This document shows positions 18,937-29,712 of a stretch of DNA of 39,451 bases, piece by piece (the stretch's first letter is position 1; each line of letters begins with the position of its first letter). Under the pieces are notes generated by a model. It saw only the letters and a program-made list of their open reading frames with translations. It did not search any database and was not told where the DNA came from. A program made the position numbers and the translations under genes. This stretch comes from Chara braunii. Its lineage: Eukaryota; Streptophyta; Charophyceae; Charales; Characeae. The stretch lies in NCBI GenBank assembly GCA_003427395.1, contig BFEA01000522.1, positions 623,820-663,270 of the forward strand. The letters are read 5' to 3'.

Positions 18937-18941
18937 CTGCC
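18937..18941. repeat. Right target-site duplication CTGCC
   Basis: Matches 17932-17936. Confidence 0.9.
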
Positions 18942-20560
18942 TGAGCACTTCTTCTTTGAACCTTGGTTTGCCTAGCTTTTCTGGCATGATCTCTCTCCAG
19001 ATCCGTAGCAAAGCAGCTCAGTGCGGGTTAGAGGACTGGGTGGGGGTTAGTCTCCTCTGGCTTCCTTGACCCTTAGGAATCCAGTCTTTATTCATCACCA
19101 AGAACAGTCCGGACATATTTGGAGGGGACTCAATCGGGGGCAGACTTCTAATATTGTCTTGTGCAAGCTTGTTCCAGAGCAAAGACTTGTTTAGACAGCA
19201 ACTTGACTAGCCACTTAATTTGGAGGGCTTTCGTCTCTTGTCTGGGATCTATGATACCAGTCCTCCTTGGGATGGTTTCCTTGTGATAAAGTGTCAGGCT
19301 ATCTTAGGGATGTAATTCTCTCTGTTCAGGTCACCTGCCCACAGGTAGGCTCTGGCTTTCCTATTAAGGTCTTTGATTGTCTGATCTGGTATAGTCCAGA
19401 TCGAGGCAATGTACCACATCATTGAGAATATGGAAGTGTTGATGGTCAGTGCTCTGCCCATTATTGAGGTGAACGCTTGACTCCATTTCCCCATTTTTTT
19501 AATTTGGCTGGTTAGAAGGTTTTGTGCCATCAGGGGTGCTGGGCCTTCTCTCGTTACTTGGATTCCTAGATATCTCGTTGGCAGCTCTGGCCTCTCCCAT
19601 GACATCTGGCTCTCTGGGTTTTGAAGATGTGGCACCGGTTCATCTGAAAGCCACCAACCTATCGTCTTGCCCCAATTTATCTTCATTTTTTAGGCTAGTG
19701 TGAAGGCTTCCATTGCCCTGACCAAGGCAGCCATTCATGAGTTGGAGGCTCTGATTAAGACCGTCAAATCATCCTCGAGCATGATTACTGTAGGAAAACG
19801 TATGTTGTGCGCAGACCCCACGTTCATTTCCGGCAGCCTTTGGATAGACGGGTCCTTACGGAGAAAGGAGGCTATGGCTTCCATTACAAAGAGGAAGATA
19901 GGCGGAGCTAATGGGTCGCCTTGTCCTACTGATCTGGAATTGGATAGCCTTTGGAGAGCAGTCCGTTAATCTGAACACAGCCGGAGGCATTGTTATACAA
20001 AACACGTATCTATTTCCTGAAGTTGGGACCTACTCTCATCCTTTCCATACTCGCATCTAGGAAGTCCCAGTTTACCTGGTCGTAGGCCTTTTTTTCAAAA
20101 AAGAGAATCACTGTCCCAATTTTCTTCTCTACAACTTTCCTAGAGGCTTCGTTGAGGGTCATTACGTTGTCTAGGATGTATCTTCCTGATATGAATCCGG
20201 ACTGGTCTATGTGAAAACACTTGTCTATTAGGCCAGTATGCGGTAAGCCAGTGCCTTGGCCAAAATTTTGTAGGGAAGTGTGAGAAGAGAAATTGGTATG
20301 TAGTTCTTAATGTCTTCTTGGTCGCCTGTTTTATAGAGTAGTGAGACCATACTGGTATTGAAGATTTCGCCCATCCCTTCTCTTTCCCAACTGTTGTTAT
20401 TAAGGTTCATGATGTCCGGGCCCATTAGAGGTCAACATTTTTCTTAGAATTCCTTTGTTAAACCATCTAAGCCCGGAGTCTTGTTATTGTTCATGTTTCG
20501 AATGGCGAATTCCAGCTCTTCGAGGGATAGCAGTTTGTCCATTTTTTTGCCTTGATCATC
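18942..20560 (-). pseudogene. LINE reverse transcriptase with C-terminal segment
   Basis: Motifs on the minus strand in order: NNNKTPGLDG near 20470; SLLYKTGDQEDIKNYIPIS near 20330 (motifs 1-2); FEKKAYDQVNWDFL near 20090 (motif A); SVGQGDPLAPPIFLFV near 19920 (motif B); LEDDL with the catalytic pair at about 19768-19779 (motif C, usually FADD); and YLGIQV near 19560. The 130-residue frame 19686-19294 (INWGKTIGWW ... WYIASIWTIPDQTIKDLN) is the C-terminal part. Several stops and frame changes lie between the motifs. In motif A the first Asp is replaced by Glu-Lys context (FEKKAYD), so the assignment rests on the AYD residue. Confidence 0.85.
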
Positions 20561-22145
20561 CGATATTGTTCTGTTCAAGTATTGTAACATTTTGGCCCTA
20601 GCAGTACGGATATTTGTAGGAATATTTGAAGGGGTTTTAGAACTGTAGAGCTCTTCATAGAAATCCTTTGCTACCTCAAGCATCCCTTCGCTGTCTGTAT
20701 GGGTGAAATGTTGGCCCCTTAATTCCTTAAGCCCCTCTATTGAGCTAGAGCGGTTATTTGCCTTTATTCTAGCAAAAAAATATTTGGACATTTGTTCGTT
20801 GAGCTCAAGATCCGTCATTCTGACTCTGATTTGGAGCCCCTCTGAATTCCTACACGCACCATGTCCCAAGTTATTCTCTCGTTCTTTGTAGTACATCCAC
20901 ATACATCTGAGAAGACGGATTGGTGAGTAAATTACTCTCCGCTACTTTCAAGGCAATTTCGAGCATCACCTTTCCTCTTTTCCTGTCGTTGGCCATTTTC
21001 CTCGATATTTTAGCAGCTGTTTTGGCTAGCGTCAAGTAGCTATTTTGGAACCATTGCCACCTATCCCCCCCTAAGATGAAGCTTCCTTTTAGATTCTTCC
21101 AGTTCTCCTCCATAGACCCTATGAATTCTCGACTCAGTAGAAGGGAGTTGTTTAATTTGTGGAAGCTCCGACCTTTCTGGATGAATTGGTCGAAGTTGAC
21201 GATCAGTTCAATTGGTTTGTGGTCCAGACCCGGGTAGGGTGCCAATGGCAAAATGTCAGCTTCCTTGACTGTTCCCATGAGGTGGTCAGACACCAGAAAG
21301 AAGTCTATGCGAGAGAAGGCCGTGTGGTGGGCATGGTTTTTCTTCACTAGTGAAAAACCTCTTGTTGACCAGGTCCACCAGCCTATGGTCCATAATTAGC
21401 TCCTGGATGGGAGCCGCTTCCTGGGAAGACTGAGATGCGCCCGTTCTTGAAATACAGTCAATAACAGGGTCTCGCGTGGCATTCCAGTCTCCTCCTATTA
21501 TGCAGGCTTGCAGCTGCCCTAGGGAGTGGATGAATGAAGATCTGTCGGCCTTGTCGTTAGGAGCATAGATATTGATCAGTCTGAAGTTTTCGTCCTTCCA
21601 CCTCAAGTCCATGAGGCACCACCTTCCCTCATCATCATCCTTACCTGTATTGATTATTGCGCCACCCTTGTAGAGTTGAGAGTTTTTTGGTATTAGAATG
21701 GTTGTGCCTTTACTGCTTGTTGCGATGTCTGACACCCAGACAGCGTCCTTGATCCCACCTAATCTTCTCATAAATACTTTTTGTAGTTTCTGATGTTTTG
21801 TATTGTTCGTCAGGTGCGTTTCTTGAAGCATTATGACATCCGTGATTTTGTTATTTTCCTGCTTAAGACCCTTAATTATATCATTAAATGACATCCGTGA
21901 TTTTGTTATTTTCCTGCTTAAGACCCTNGTTATTTTCCTGCTTAAGACCCTTAATTATATCATTAAATGACATCCGTGATTTTGTTATTTTCCTGCTTAA
22001 GACCCTTAATTATATCATTAAATTTATCTTCTTTGTTGAGGATGTTGCCTAAGCCATTCACATTCCAACTTCGGATGACTATACCTTGTGCTCTCCAATT
22101 CGGCTTGGTGGCCTGCTGATTGGCTTTGTTCCTGAAGTCCTCCAT
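20444..22145 (-). pseudogene. LINE APE-type endonuclease and linker
   Basis: All hallmark motifs of the exonuclease-III-like endonuclease are visible on the minus strand: SWNVNGLG (about 22047-22070), VIMLQETHL (about 21815), INIYAPND (about 21570), IIGGDWNAT (about 21490), SRIDFFLVS (about 21290-21315) and GLDHKPIEL (about 21210). A frameshift lies near 21340-21290, and a tandem repetition with an N near 21835-22023 disrupts the N-terminal region. The linker to the RT runs 21190-20560 (frames 21347-20871 and 20902-20444). The domain would cut target DNA for target-primed reverse transcription. Confidence 0.85.
21835..22023. repeat. Tandem copies of a 55-bp unit, broken by one N
   Basis: Full units at 21835-21889 and 21969-22023 and two partial ones between, meeting at the N at 21928. 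It repeats the codons for DIIKGLKQENNKITDV of the LINE endonuclease. Confidence 0.9.
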
Positions 22146-22334
22146 CTGGCCCCGAAATCCTAGGTAGGGGGCTTATATTTGTCACTCTTTGCCACTGGGG
22201 ACACCTTCGCAGGGTCATCTATCTTATATTCCCCTATGCTCCCGCTAACCTGTCTCCCTGGGGACCCCATGGGGTCCTGATCTGTGCGCTCATCGCTGGC
22301 CCAGACTTCCATGTCATCCTCCTGGAAGTCGTCT

Positions 22335-23320
22335 TTATACAAGCAGTCCAAATCCAGGGGCAAGAGCTCTAGAATCGAGGTCTGCATCGCCGTCCAGTGT
22401 GCCCTCCCTGAGGATGTCCGCCAGCGAAGCTGCCGAGAGCTCCGACGTGATTCCCAAGCCTGAAAGCACGTTGTACGGGATTGTAGATACCGTACGCCAG
22501 GACCTCCACATCATACCCCTGTTGAGTCTTGCGTTCTCCGGCATCTTGGCAATCAGAGGAGTGAAAGACGTCAGTCTGGATTCAGCTGGATCAGGCGTGG
22601 TCCTTTGCAGATCTTCGAGTTGCGTCTCGTGTGGCCCGGTGAATCGTCTGACCCCTCTGTTACAAAAACACCCAGCGGGCACGTAGCAGTAATTTTTTCA
22701 CGAATTACAGCTATCAAGTTCTGTCCCTCCTCGAAGTGTGGGAGTGCAACATTTGTGGCCACCTGCCACTCACCTGTCTCCTCAACGTATCTTGGAGCTA
22801 ATAGAGGCCGTAGACCCATCATGGTGAGTCTGATGGATTTGGCTTGTTGCAGCACGTGTGGGGCTTTGTCGTCAGCTATGTGCCGCAGAGATGTGAATTC
22901 TGGCTCATATGCAGTGTTGAGTTTCTTCAACTTTTCTGTTTGCGCCTCAATGACAGCAAGATCCATTTCGAGCTCAATGAGCTGTCTTCCTTGTGTTCTC
23001 ATTCTCGCCAGACTTCTGGTCATCTTTTTTGTGTGCTTTGATGGTTTTCCATTACCATCGTATCTCCCCTTACTCTTTCTTTTGAAGTAGTCCACTTTGT
23101 TGTTTGCTCCGATCCAATGGTATTCCTCATCCCTCTGCTTGTTGGAACTGGTACCCACCGTGGTTGGAACTTTCTGCCCTAGTTGGTGGGACTTCCTAGT
23201 GGGCTGTTGGGACTGCCGCTCACCCTGGTTGGTGAGAGCTATATTCACTAAGCAAGCTTTGGACAAACTGAACAGAAGCGTGTGTGATTGTGGCTGACAC
23301 GGAGCTATCTTCACCAGCAT
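22335..23320 (-). pseudogene. LINE ORF1-like frame
   Basis: A minus-strand frame of 249 residues (23320-22571) begins MLVKIAPCQPQ and has a lysine-rich middle (YFKRKSKGRYDG). It then has a probable coiled-coil rich in L, E and K (RQLIELEMDLAVIEAQTEKL), a basic and aromatic C-terminal half, and GVFVTEGSDD near its end. A second frame (22682-22335) continues the sense. I see no zinc knuckle. Position just before the endonuclease suggests ORF1, a nucleic-acid-binding protein. This is placement-based, not motif-based. Confidence 0.5.
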
Positions 23321-23454
23321 GACTGAACTGGCACCATATCAGGAACTCAAAGGGGAACTAAAATAGCCAGGCAATATATTGCTGGGAGTTATTTTCCACC
23401 ATATGATCCACACAGCTTAAAAGGCGAAAGACGCCGCACAACCAAAATGTGGCT

Positions 23455-23630
23455 TTTTTTCTTTTTCTTTTTTGAAGAGAAGAGACCCCCTATATATTCG
23501 AGGGGTGCCAGTCCGGTTACTTATCCCCAACAAGCATAATAGAGGAATGAGTCTGAGGGAGGGACCATGCCCCAGAAAGAGATAAGGGCCACTGTAGGGC
23601 AGCGGGAGACTAACTGAAGTACCCAGTCCT
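23455..23630 (-). mobile_element. Poly(A)-tailed dispersed repeat, copy 5 (strongly diverged)
   Basis: A T-rich run is followed by aggggtgccagtccggttac and ttatcccc, recalling gggagcatcagtccggttcc of the other copies. Only the core is recognisable. Confidence 0.45.
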
Positions 23631-23773
23631 ACCCTCGTATGACTTCTTCACTGGGGCGAAAAATCCCTCTTTTTTAAACCACCAATCTTCCACCAATCTC
23701 TATTGGATGGAGAAAGTTCTAACTAATTGTTCTGATAGATTAGATATAGATAAGATAAGGCGACCGACATACG

Positions 23774-23797
23774 GCACGCCCTGACTGACGGGCGTGC
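23774..23797. repeat. Perfect hairpin GCACGCCC/GGGCGTGC
   Basis: Two 8-base arms around an 8-base loop (tgactgac). A ctgatag/ctatcag pair lies further out on either side. Confidence 0.6.
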
Positions 23798-23859
23798 AGC
23801 CTTAGGCTCTATCAGTCTATGATATGATATAAAAGAAAAGTGAGAAGCATGATTGTCAA

Positions 23860-23920
23860 CCGGACGTCCGGATTGGGATCCAGACGGTCCGGTCTGGATG
23901 TCCGGGTCCGGTGTCCGGTT
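23860..23920. repeat. TCCGG-rich palindrome cluster
   Basis: CCGGACGTCCGG at 23860-23871 is a perfect 12-base palindrome. ATCCAGAC (23878-23885) pairs with GTCTGGAT (23892-23899). Further gtccggt words follow. Confidence 0.7.
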
Positions 23921-24115
23921 TGAGGTGTGCGGTTGGGCCCCATTTTGAGAAAATTCAAAAAAAAAAATTGGGGTCCCCAGGCAATTTTCCAGTGCCTGGT
24001 GGACCCCCGAAAATTGTTGGCGCACTTTTTGGTGGACCGTTGGGCCAACCGGACCGGCCCTGAAGGGCCTGTACTTGCAATCTTGGGTGGTCTTCAGCGG
24101 GCCAAGCAGAACTGG

Positions 24116-24116
<1 letters not shown>

Positions 24117-24162
<46 letters not shown>
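24117..24162. repeat. (GT)n microsatellite
   Basis: About 45 bases of GT/TG repeat. Confidence 0.95.
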
Positions 24163-24163
<1 letters not shown>

Positions 24164-24583
24164 CTGCGTGTGTGTGTGTTATAGATTTTCCCTACAACAG
24201 CCCCAATTCCACCCAGATGAATAGATTCAGAATCAAGTCAAAGACGTGAAAATCCACTGAGGATATTTCAGCCTGACACAGCAATAGCTTATCCAGTAAT
24301 ATCCAACGAGCAGAATGGGCTCTGCAGGCAAGACAGGCTGACCTCCTTTCACAACAGGCCGTGGGTGGCTCCAACCACACAGTTACTGTGATTGCTGTGC
24401 ACTTCTGTAATGTATATATATAAACTACAACAAGAACACTCGCAATTCTTACATAGGAATGACACAGGTTGCCGATCCCGATACAAGGCTATTCAGTCAA
24501 ACTTGGGTACATGATGTCCCTTTAAACAAAAGATCCACACCCCGCTATACACAAAAGATGGACAAAAATACGGGGTGCAGGAA

Positions 24584-25440
24584 TCAATCGCAACCCATCC
24601 ATATAAGGCTGGCCAAAATCAGAAGTTTGCAATGGTTATCAACATGTGCTGCCCTCCCGGTAAACCACTGGCTAGAACTGTGACTCCAATGGCTCAGACC
24701 GATGTGCAGTCTATTGTTTTTTGTTCTTCTTTCTAGACAAATCACTCCACCAACCAAGAACGGCCATGCATCACCACCCATAGAATCAAGAAATAGCCGA
24801 TGTGCAGTCTGTTCTGCTCAGGACCAGGAAGAGATTCTCCCCTGCCTAATTGCCTGTAAGGTAGCTACTGAATAGTGAGCCAGAGCAAGTGACCTGTGGT
24901 CTCGCCTTTTCACTCCCCAAAAGGTTTTGGTAGGTATGATCAGCAAAGCGAGCCCTTGGGTTGTCTGGACACAAAGATGCAGTATGAAGCTGGACAGAAT
25001 GAGAAATCCACCAAGGACCTGATTGAGGCAGAATATCCGTTGTAAATGGAGATGGATGAAAGCCACTATCAAGAAACAACCAGGTAGGGAACAAGAAATC
25101 CAGACATAACTGGTTAGCCCGTGGCAAGGCGGCAACGGCCAATCGTCTACAGCTGCAATGGTTTGGCTGGCACAATTCCGATCCAGTAAGCAGATGGCTG
25201 GAAGATCAGCCTCAAGAGGAACAGAAGCCTATGTGGGGATAAGACAAGAGGCGGGAAGTGAATCACCTTTGAAATGCAAGAAAGGTGTCATACATGCATG
25301 GCCTCAAACATCATTGAGGAGAGACTACAACTCGTATGGATATTGGACAGATTAACCAGGGGCAGGTGATGAAGAAAAGAAATTGGAGAGCATACATCGA
25401 GGAGATCTCATGCCTGAACCTTCAACGGTTCTGGGGTTAA
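24584..25440 (+). pseudogene. Degraded LINE 3' region (zinc finger onward)
   Basis: Plus-strand text matches the LINE zinc-binding domain in broken frames. Pieces with LPVNHWL, then RCAVCSAQDQEEILPCLIAC and WARASDLWSRLF correspond to LPVNQWL, CIVCSDQQQEDVIHCLINC and WARASALWDSLF at 16.8-17.1 kb. The zinc-ligand His is replaced by Pro here. It runs on to a 65-residue frame at 25158-25355. A poly(A)-tailed repeat copy follows at 25495, which suggests that repeat is this LINE family's 3' end. Confidence 0.8.
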
Positions 25441-25494
25441 ACTGCTAAAGCCAATGTGGCAGTCTCAAGAGAGCAGCAATTGATAGGGATCTAA

Positions 25495-25690
25495 GAAGGA
25501 ACAGCTACCTGACAGTCAATCCTCCTTGAGGTGGAACAAGCATTGCTGTTCAGGGGTCCTTCAGCCTAACAGAAGGAAAGTGCGTCTGAGTATTTATATG
25601 TGTTAGCCATCACTTGCCAGTGGAAAAGGAACCGGACTGATGCGCCCTAGAATGGATATGGAGCCAAAAACATAAGGACCTTCTTTTTGA
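25495..25690 (+). mobile_element. Poly(A)-tailed dispersed repeat, copy 6
   Basis: It contains gacagtcaatcctccttgag, ttgctgttcaggggtccttc, cacttgccagtggaaaagg and aaccggactgatgcgcccta, and ends cataaggacc. The A tail is short or lost. It follows the LINE fragment directly. Confidence 0.8.
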
Positions 25691-25900
25691 GACAAATAAG
25701 CTCCTTCCCATTCTTGACATGTCCTCTACCGCTGCTGCTCTGGACTAGCCCCCCCCCCTTCGTTCTCAGACCCGCCCAACTCCGATGGCTGTGACATAAG
25801 AAGGGAAGTGGTTAACGACAAAAAGTTCAAAGAAACAGATATCAAGTGTGCACAGGAAAAAGTTGAGAGCAAAGGCAAAGATGAATCAAGAAAGAAAAGG

Positions 25901-26410
25901 CAGACGCCCCGCAGGCACGGTCCTATAGCAACTGGCTGCTTAGGGGCCAAATTCCCCAGCGAAGAGCTAAAAGCCTGAGGTAGTCAACACAGCAGCATGC
26001 GCCAGCACAAGCCAAGAAACAGCAACCTCTACACAAACATAAGCACAGCAATTTCTACACAGAGACAAGGATCCTCCCTAAGACAGGAGCCACGGACAAA
26101 CTAGTCAAAAGAGGTAAGGGACTCATTGGAACAGTTGTAGCAATCGTTTTGATTAGGCAGAGGCTCCGCAGGCACGGTCCTACTTAGTGGCCGAATTCCC
26201 CAGCGAAGTTATAAAAGCCTGAGGTGGTCCAACTGGTTCAACACAGCAGTGTGCGCCAGCACAAGCCAAGGAACAGCAATCTCTACACAGAGACGAGCAC
26301 AGCGATTTCTACACAGAGACAAGGATCCTCCTTGAGACGGGAGCCACAGACAAACTAGCCACAAAGGATAAGCGACTCATTGGAACAGTCGTAGCAATCG
26401 TTTTGATTAG
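25901..26410. repeat. Two tandem units of about 255 bp
   Basis: Units 25901-26157 and 26158-26410 begin cagacgccccgcaggcacgg and cagaggctccgcaggcacgg, and both end caatcgttttgattagg. They differ by scattered substitutions and short indels. No coding sense seen. Confidence 0.9.
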
Positions 26411-26569
26411 GAAGCCAAGGACTCAGGCGAAGAGGAACTTTGGATGGTCTATGTCTTCCAGGTTTGTTTGATTTTGCAGGAGAGCTACAACTCAGAAGAG
26501 ACTGGGAGTGAGGTTAAAGCATGGCCAAGCTGAAAGTCAAATCGGGGGAAGCATGGAACGGTGTCAGTG

Positions 26570-26675
26570 TTCTTTTAATTTCCAAGTCGAGAGCGAATTG
26601 GACTGTTGCTCCCCAAAATGAGCAGAGAGCTGAAGTAATCGTTAAAACAGAAAAACAGAAACGAAAACAAAAACA
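26570..26675 (+). mobile_element. Poly(A)-tailed dispersed repeat, copy 7 (partial)
   Basis: The words cgaattggactgttgctccc and caaaatg are followed by an A-rich tail of aaaacag units. Only the 3' half remains, ending about 10 bases from the donor of SNF2 exon c. Confidence 0.55.
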
Positions 26676-26689
26676 ATTCCCCAACTGAC

Positions 26690-26837
26690 CTGAATGATGT
26701 CCAATGTTTGTGTGTAGTTGGATACGACAACAATGCGGTCCCTAGACCCATTTTCTGCACTCGTATAGATGGACTCTAGCACCATTTTTAAGCAGGCCAG
26801 CTTCCCAGAGAATACAGAGACATCCTCCTCAGCCGAT
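26690..26837 (-). CDS. Rad54-type SNF2 translocase, exon c
   Basis: This 148-base minus-strand exon lies between a tctttgctacag acceptor and an ATTCAG/GTCAGT donor. One base completes the codon from exon b, then 49 codons follow, ending in phase 0. It encodes FSGKLACLKMVLESI, the start of the second helicase lobe (SGK is near-invariant in the family), and then DRIVVVSNYTQTLDIIQ, motif IV. Human RAD54 and RAD54B share the SNYTQTL core. The spacer from LCNHP in exon b to SGK is shorter than in human RAD54, so a missed exon between b and c cannot be excluded, although phases fit without one. Confidence 0.95.
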
Positions 26838-27577
26838 CTGTAGCAAAGACAAGAAGCTCAGAGACAAGGACAAGTGACCACTGGGTCATAAATGTTCCAC
26901 TTCCGTGCACAGAAAGGCTAATACATGCCATACATGCACAAACAGCCAGCCAACCAACCAATTGAAAGACAGAAGCTCACATGCAGAGGATCATCACAGA
27001 GGGAAGATGGCACAGAGAGCGGTTCCACAACCACCACCTCATCACCGCAACTTCACCTCCCCGACTTCCTCCATGTCAACAGTGACTATAACACAGCTCA
27101 TTTTATGCTTATGCTCCACCAATGGAATGGAGAGAGTCACCCAATTACTTTCCCTGCCAGAACACCAAGTGTCATCCAACTGCCTACCGCCATAGCCCAA
27201 TATTAGGGCCTTCTTCACAATATCTTCTAACTGAGGCACCGCCCAACTCCTGACATAGAGGGAGCAAATGAGGGCAAGCCAGGTGGGCAAGGGGAAACAG
27301 CTGGGATGGGGGAAGAGTGAAAATGGGGACGAAGTGAAAGGGGGACGGACAGAGGGAGGGAGGAATGAAACAAGGAAGGAAGAGAGGAAGAAAAGACGAG
27401 GCGGGGCAAAGGAATAGATTTGTCACTTGAAATTCATTAACCTGTCTTAGACTCATGCAATCGCTGAGGATATGCAATGGAATGGTCATACAACTTGGTA
27501 CAAGAGTTTTATATATTTGTATCAGGTGGTTAAAGAGCTACTGAAGAGCGTTGTGGTTCATCCCCTTGAGAGGAAGC

Positions 27578-28735
27578 TGTCGTGGCATGCACAGATCCCA
27601 CACCGGCCCTCCAGGCCTGATGTTGGACCAGTTCAGGCCCTGGACCACACACACTACACTCAAGTGGTCCCAGGGCCACAGCTATCTCTTTTTGGCCTTG
27701 CTGAGGCCCAGGAAGATGGTTTTGTGTGGGAGTGCATTTTTGTGTGCTTATTAATTTATTCTGAGAGTTTATTAATAATTATTATAAGATTTCAGAGAAT
27801 TTGTTTCTGTTCCAGGTCTTGTCCAGTTTGGGATGCGTTGTTTGGGTTTTCGTCCTGTCCAAACAGGCACTTTTGGCCGGTTTGGGCTAGCTGGGCCAGT
27901 TTCAGACCCAGCAGCCATGATTCAGGCCGGGCGCATTTTGTTTTGGGTTCGGCTGGACCAGTTTCCCCTTTTTGAGGTCAAGCCCCTTTTCTTTGCTGGT
28001 GACACTCTTACTGTATCAGCAGGGGAGCCTGGACATCTGGTAGGGACCCAGGCAGGCCGTTTTGAGGCCATCTCGGTAGGACCTGGACTTGGGCCCACAT
28101 CCCAGACCGTTGATGGGAGAACCAATCCGAAGGCCTAAGACACAGGCCAACGCCTCTCCCAGTAGACCCAGCAGAATATAGTTGGGCCTGGGTTGGTGTG
28201 CAGGTTACAATTCCGCAGGATGCTGCATTAGCAGCAGTAGAGCAGCAGCGTTAGAAGTACTGCTAGAGGTGTAGGAGGCGAGTAGCTGAGTAGAGGGGAG
28301 GAGGTCATGGAGGTTTACTTCAGCGGTTTCATGGCGTTTACCATGATATAGGATGATTTTGCAGACTTTCAGCCAAGATTAGTCTTCAATGTACCAGCAA
28401 CTGGATTGCCGAGCATTTGATTATTTTTGTAGACAGCTGCATTTGATTATTTTTGTAGACAGCTTTTCTTTTCTTGACAGACAGTTTTTGAACTTCACCC
28501 ACCACTAGAAACCGCTTGAAAGTTGAAAGATTTTGCGAACGTTGTAGACAATCTTTTCCGGTGGTGGTTTTTGCTGCTGCTTTCGGAGAAGAGTTTGACT
28601 ATAAGAAAAGAGTATTAGTAGGTATTCTTTTATCTTCATGGCTCAATTATTGAGTTTCGTTCACCGGGTACTTCACCCGCATTATTCAATTACTGAACTT
28701 TGTTGATCATATTTTTCTGTTCGTGCAACAGTTGT
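27578..28735 (+). mobile_element. Probable LTR-like segment
   Basis: GC-rich text with GGCC words resembles the LTR at 1978. For example catctggtagggacccaggc and ggccgttttgaggcca here match gtccggtagggacccagact and ggccgtttgaggcca at about 2390-2430. A long AT-rich 3' part follows, with an 18-bp tandem word (gcatttgattatttttgtagacagct twice near 28415-28465). Start (TGTCGTGG) and end (near gtgcaaca, 28730) are guesses and I found no target duplication. Confidence 0.5.
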
Positions 28736-28965
28736 TGCCTACTGTGCAATCCTGCATAACGTCGCATAGATGGCCCAGAGGCTGAGACCCTCGAGACATG
28801 ACAACATAAAGATCATTTCCCTAGAGAACTTGGGCATACGGCAAGGGGCCACACCTGCCCGCTGAAGCAAAACAGCTTTCAATCCTTGCATGAAGCTCAC
28901 TGCTGTTTGACTGAGCCGCTTGTTCTTGAGCCGAGTTGCATTCATCTCCGCCCACGTCCTTGGAC

Positions 28966-29075
28966 CTACCCACACTGCGGAGAAGATCAGGATGATTGCA
29001 CAGCTTGCGCAGTATACCAATTGCTTGAAGAGGGTTCCCAGATGTCCCACTGGAACTCAGCATCGACGAAACACA
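28966..29075 (-). CDS. Rad54-type SNF2 translocase, exon b
   Basis: On the minus strand a tggatctttgcag acceptor is followed by CVSSMLSSSGTSGNPLQAIG and then ILRKLCNHPDLLRSVG. The KLCNHP signature is typical of SNF2 proteins of the Rad54 group, between the two lobes. The start is in phase with exon a. The 3' end at 28966 (AG/GTCCAA) is chosen because it leaves two bases that fit the single base opening exon c. A better-looking donor four bases upstream (GG/GTAGGT) would break the phase unless another exon intervenes. The boundary is therefore tentative, the exon is not. Confidence 0.88.
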
Positions 29076-29249
29076 CTGCAAAGATCCATATGAAACCAAG
29101 CGTCATAGTGAGCACTTCCACTGAATGCCGGGCAATGCACCTGTCCACACAACACTTGGGGTGAGAGAAATCCTATTGTGATATCTAAGTTGGGTGGTGC
29201 TCTGTTCCATTATCTTCTCGCTAATGAAGTGGCAGGAAACAGAAAAGGT

Positions 29250-29270
29250 TATTAGGGTTTAGGGTTTAAG
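29250..29270 (+). repeat. Telomere-like TTTAGGG words
   Basis: The text ttattagggtttagggttta holds two overlapping plant-type telomere units in an intron of the SNF2 gene. Confidence 0.7.
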
Positions 29271-29489
29271 AGAAGGCAAAAGGTATACACCGCAGTTCAG
29301 ATAAGTTTTGTACATTACCTGGCAGAGCAAGCAAACCCTTAGATGCCATCCCTGGACATCAGCTCTAGCATTCAGGTTTATCCGACAGCACTCAGCTGAG
29401 AGGAGCTAGGAGCCAGGCGACTCAAGAGGATCAGAAGGTAGAGGACATAGGCTAACTTAGGCAGGGGTGAGGGGTGGTACATCCTTCTC

Positions 29490-29712
29490 TAGGGAAGTAA
29501 TCAATGCCATCCACTCGGGCCTCTCAGCCAGAATGGGGAGGAGCGTGTGTGTGTTTTCATTGTATTCATATTTGACTTGCCGGGGGAATAGGAACCGGAC
29601 TGTTGCTCCCCAGAATGGCAGGAGCCAGAATCGAGAGGTTCTGTTATTGAAAAAAACAAACAAACAAACAAACAAACAAACAAACAAACAAAAACAAAAC
29701 AAAAAAAAACAG
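29490..29712 (+). mobile_element. Poly(A)-tailed dispersed repeat, copy 8
   Basis: It contains atttgacttgccgggggaat, aggaaccggactgttgctcc and ccagaatggcagg, and ends in an expanded (AAAC)n tail at about 29652-29695. The tail has become a microsatellite. Confidence 0.85.
29652..29712. repeat. (AAAC)n tail microsatellite
   Basis: About ten AAAC units followed by A-rich sequence, derived from the repeat's poly(A) tail. Confidence 0.9.

Larger units (their letters stand above)
16300..23320 (-). mobile_element. Near-complete, decayed LINE (APE endonuclease + RT + zinc finger), split by a solo LTR
   Basis: On the minus strand the order is ORF1-like (23320-22571), APE-type endonuclease (about 22080-21190), linker, RT (about 20560-19600), C-terminal segment (19690-18940), then after the LTR the remaining C-terminal segment (17936-17240) and a zinc-binding domain (17096-16790), ending near 16.3-16.5 kb. 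Architecture is that of the L1/plant-LINE type. Many frameshifts and stops show it is inactive. The 3' poly(A) end was not located with certainty. Fragments of the same family lie at 4.2-5.0, 6.25-7.1, 8.4-8.7 and 24.6-25.4 kb. Confidence 0.85.
23321..24580. other. Intron stretch with palindromes and a GT microsatellite
   Basis: It holds a diverged reversed repeat copy (23455-23630), a hairpin at 23774-23797, a TCCGG-rich palindrome cluster at 23860-23925 and a GT repeat at 24117-24162. Open frames here follow the repeats and are not genes. Confidence 0.6.
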
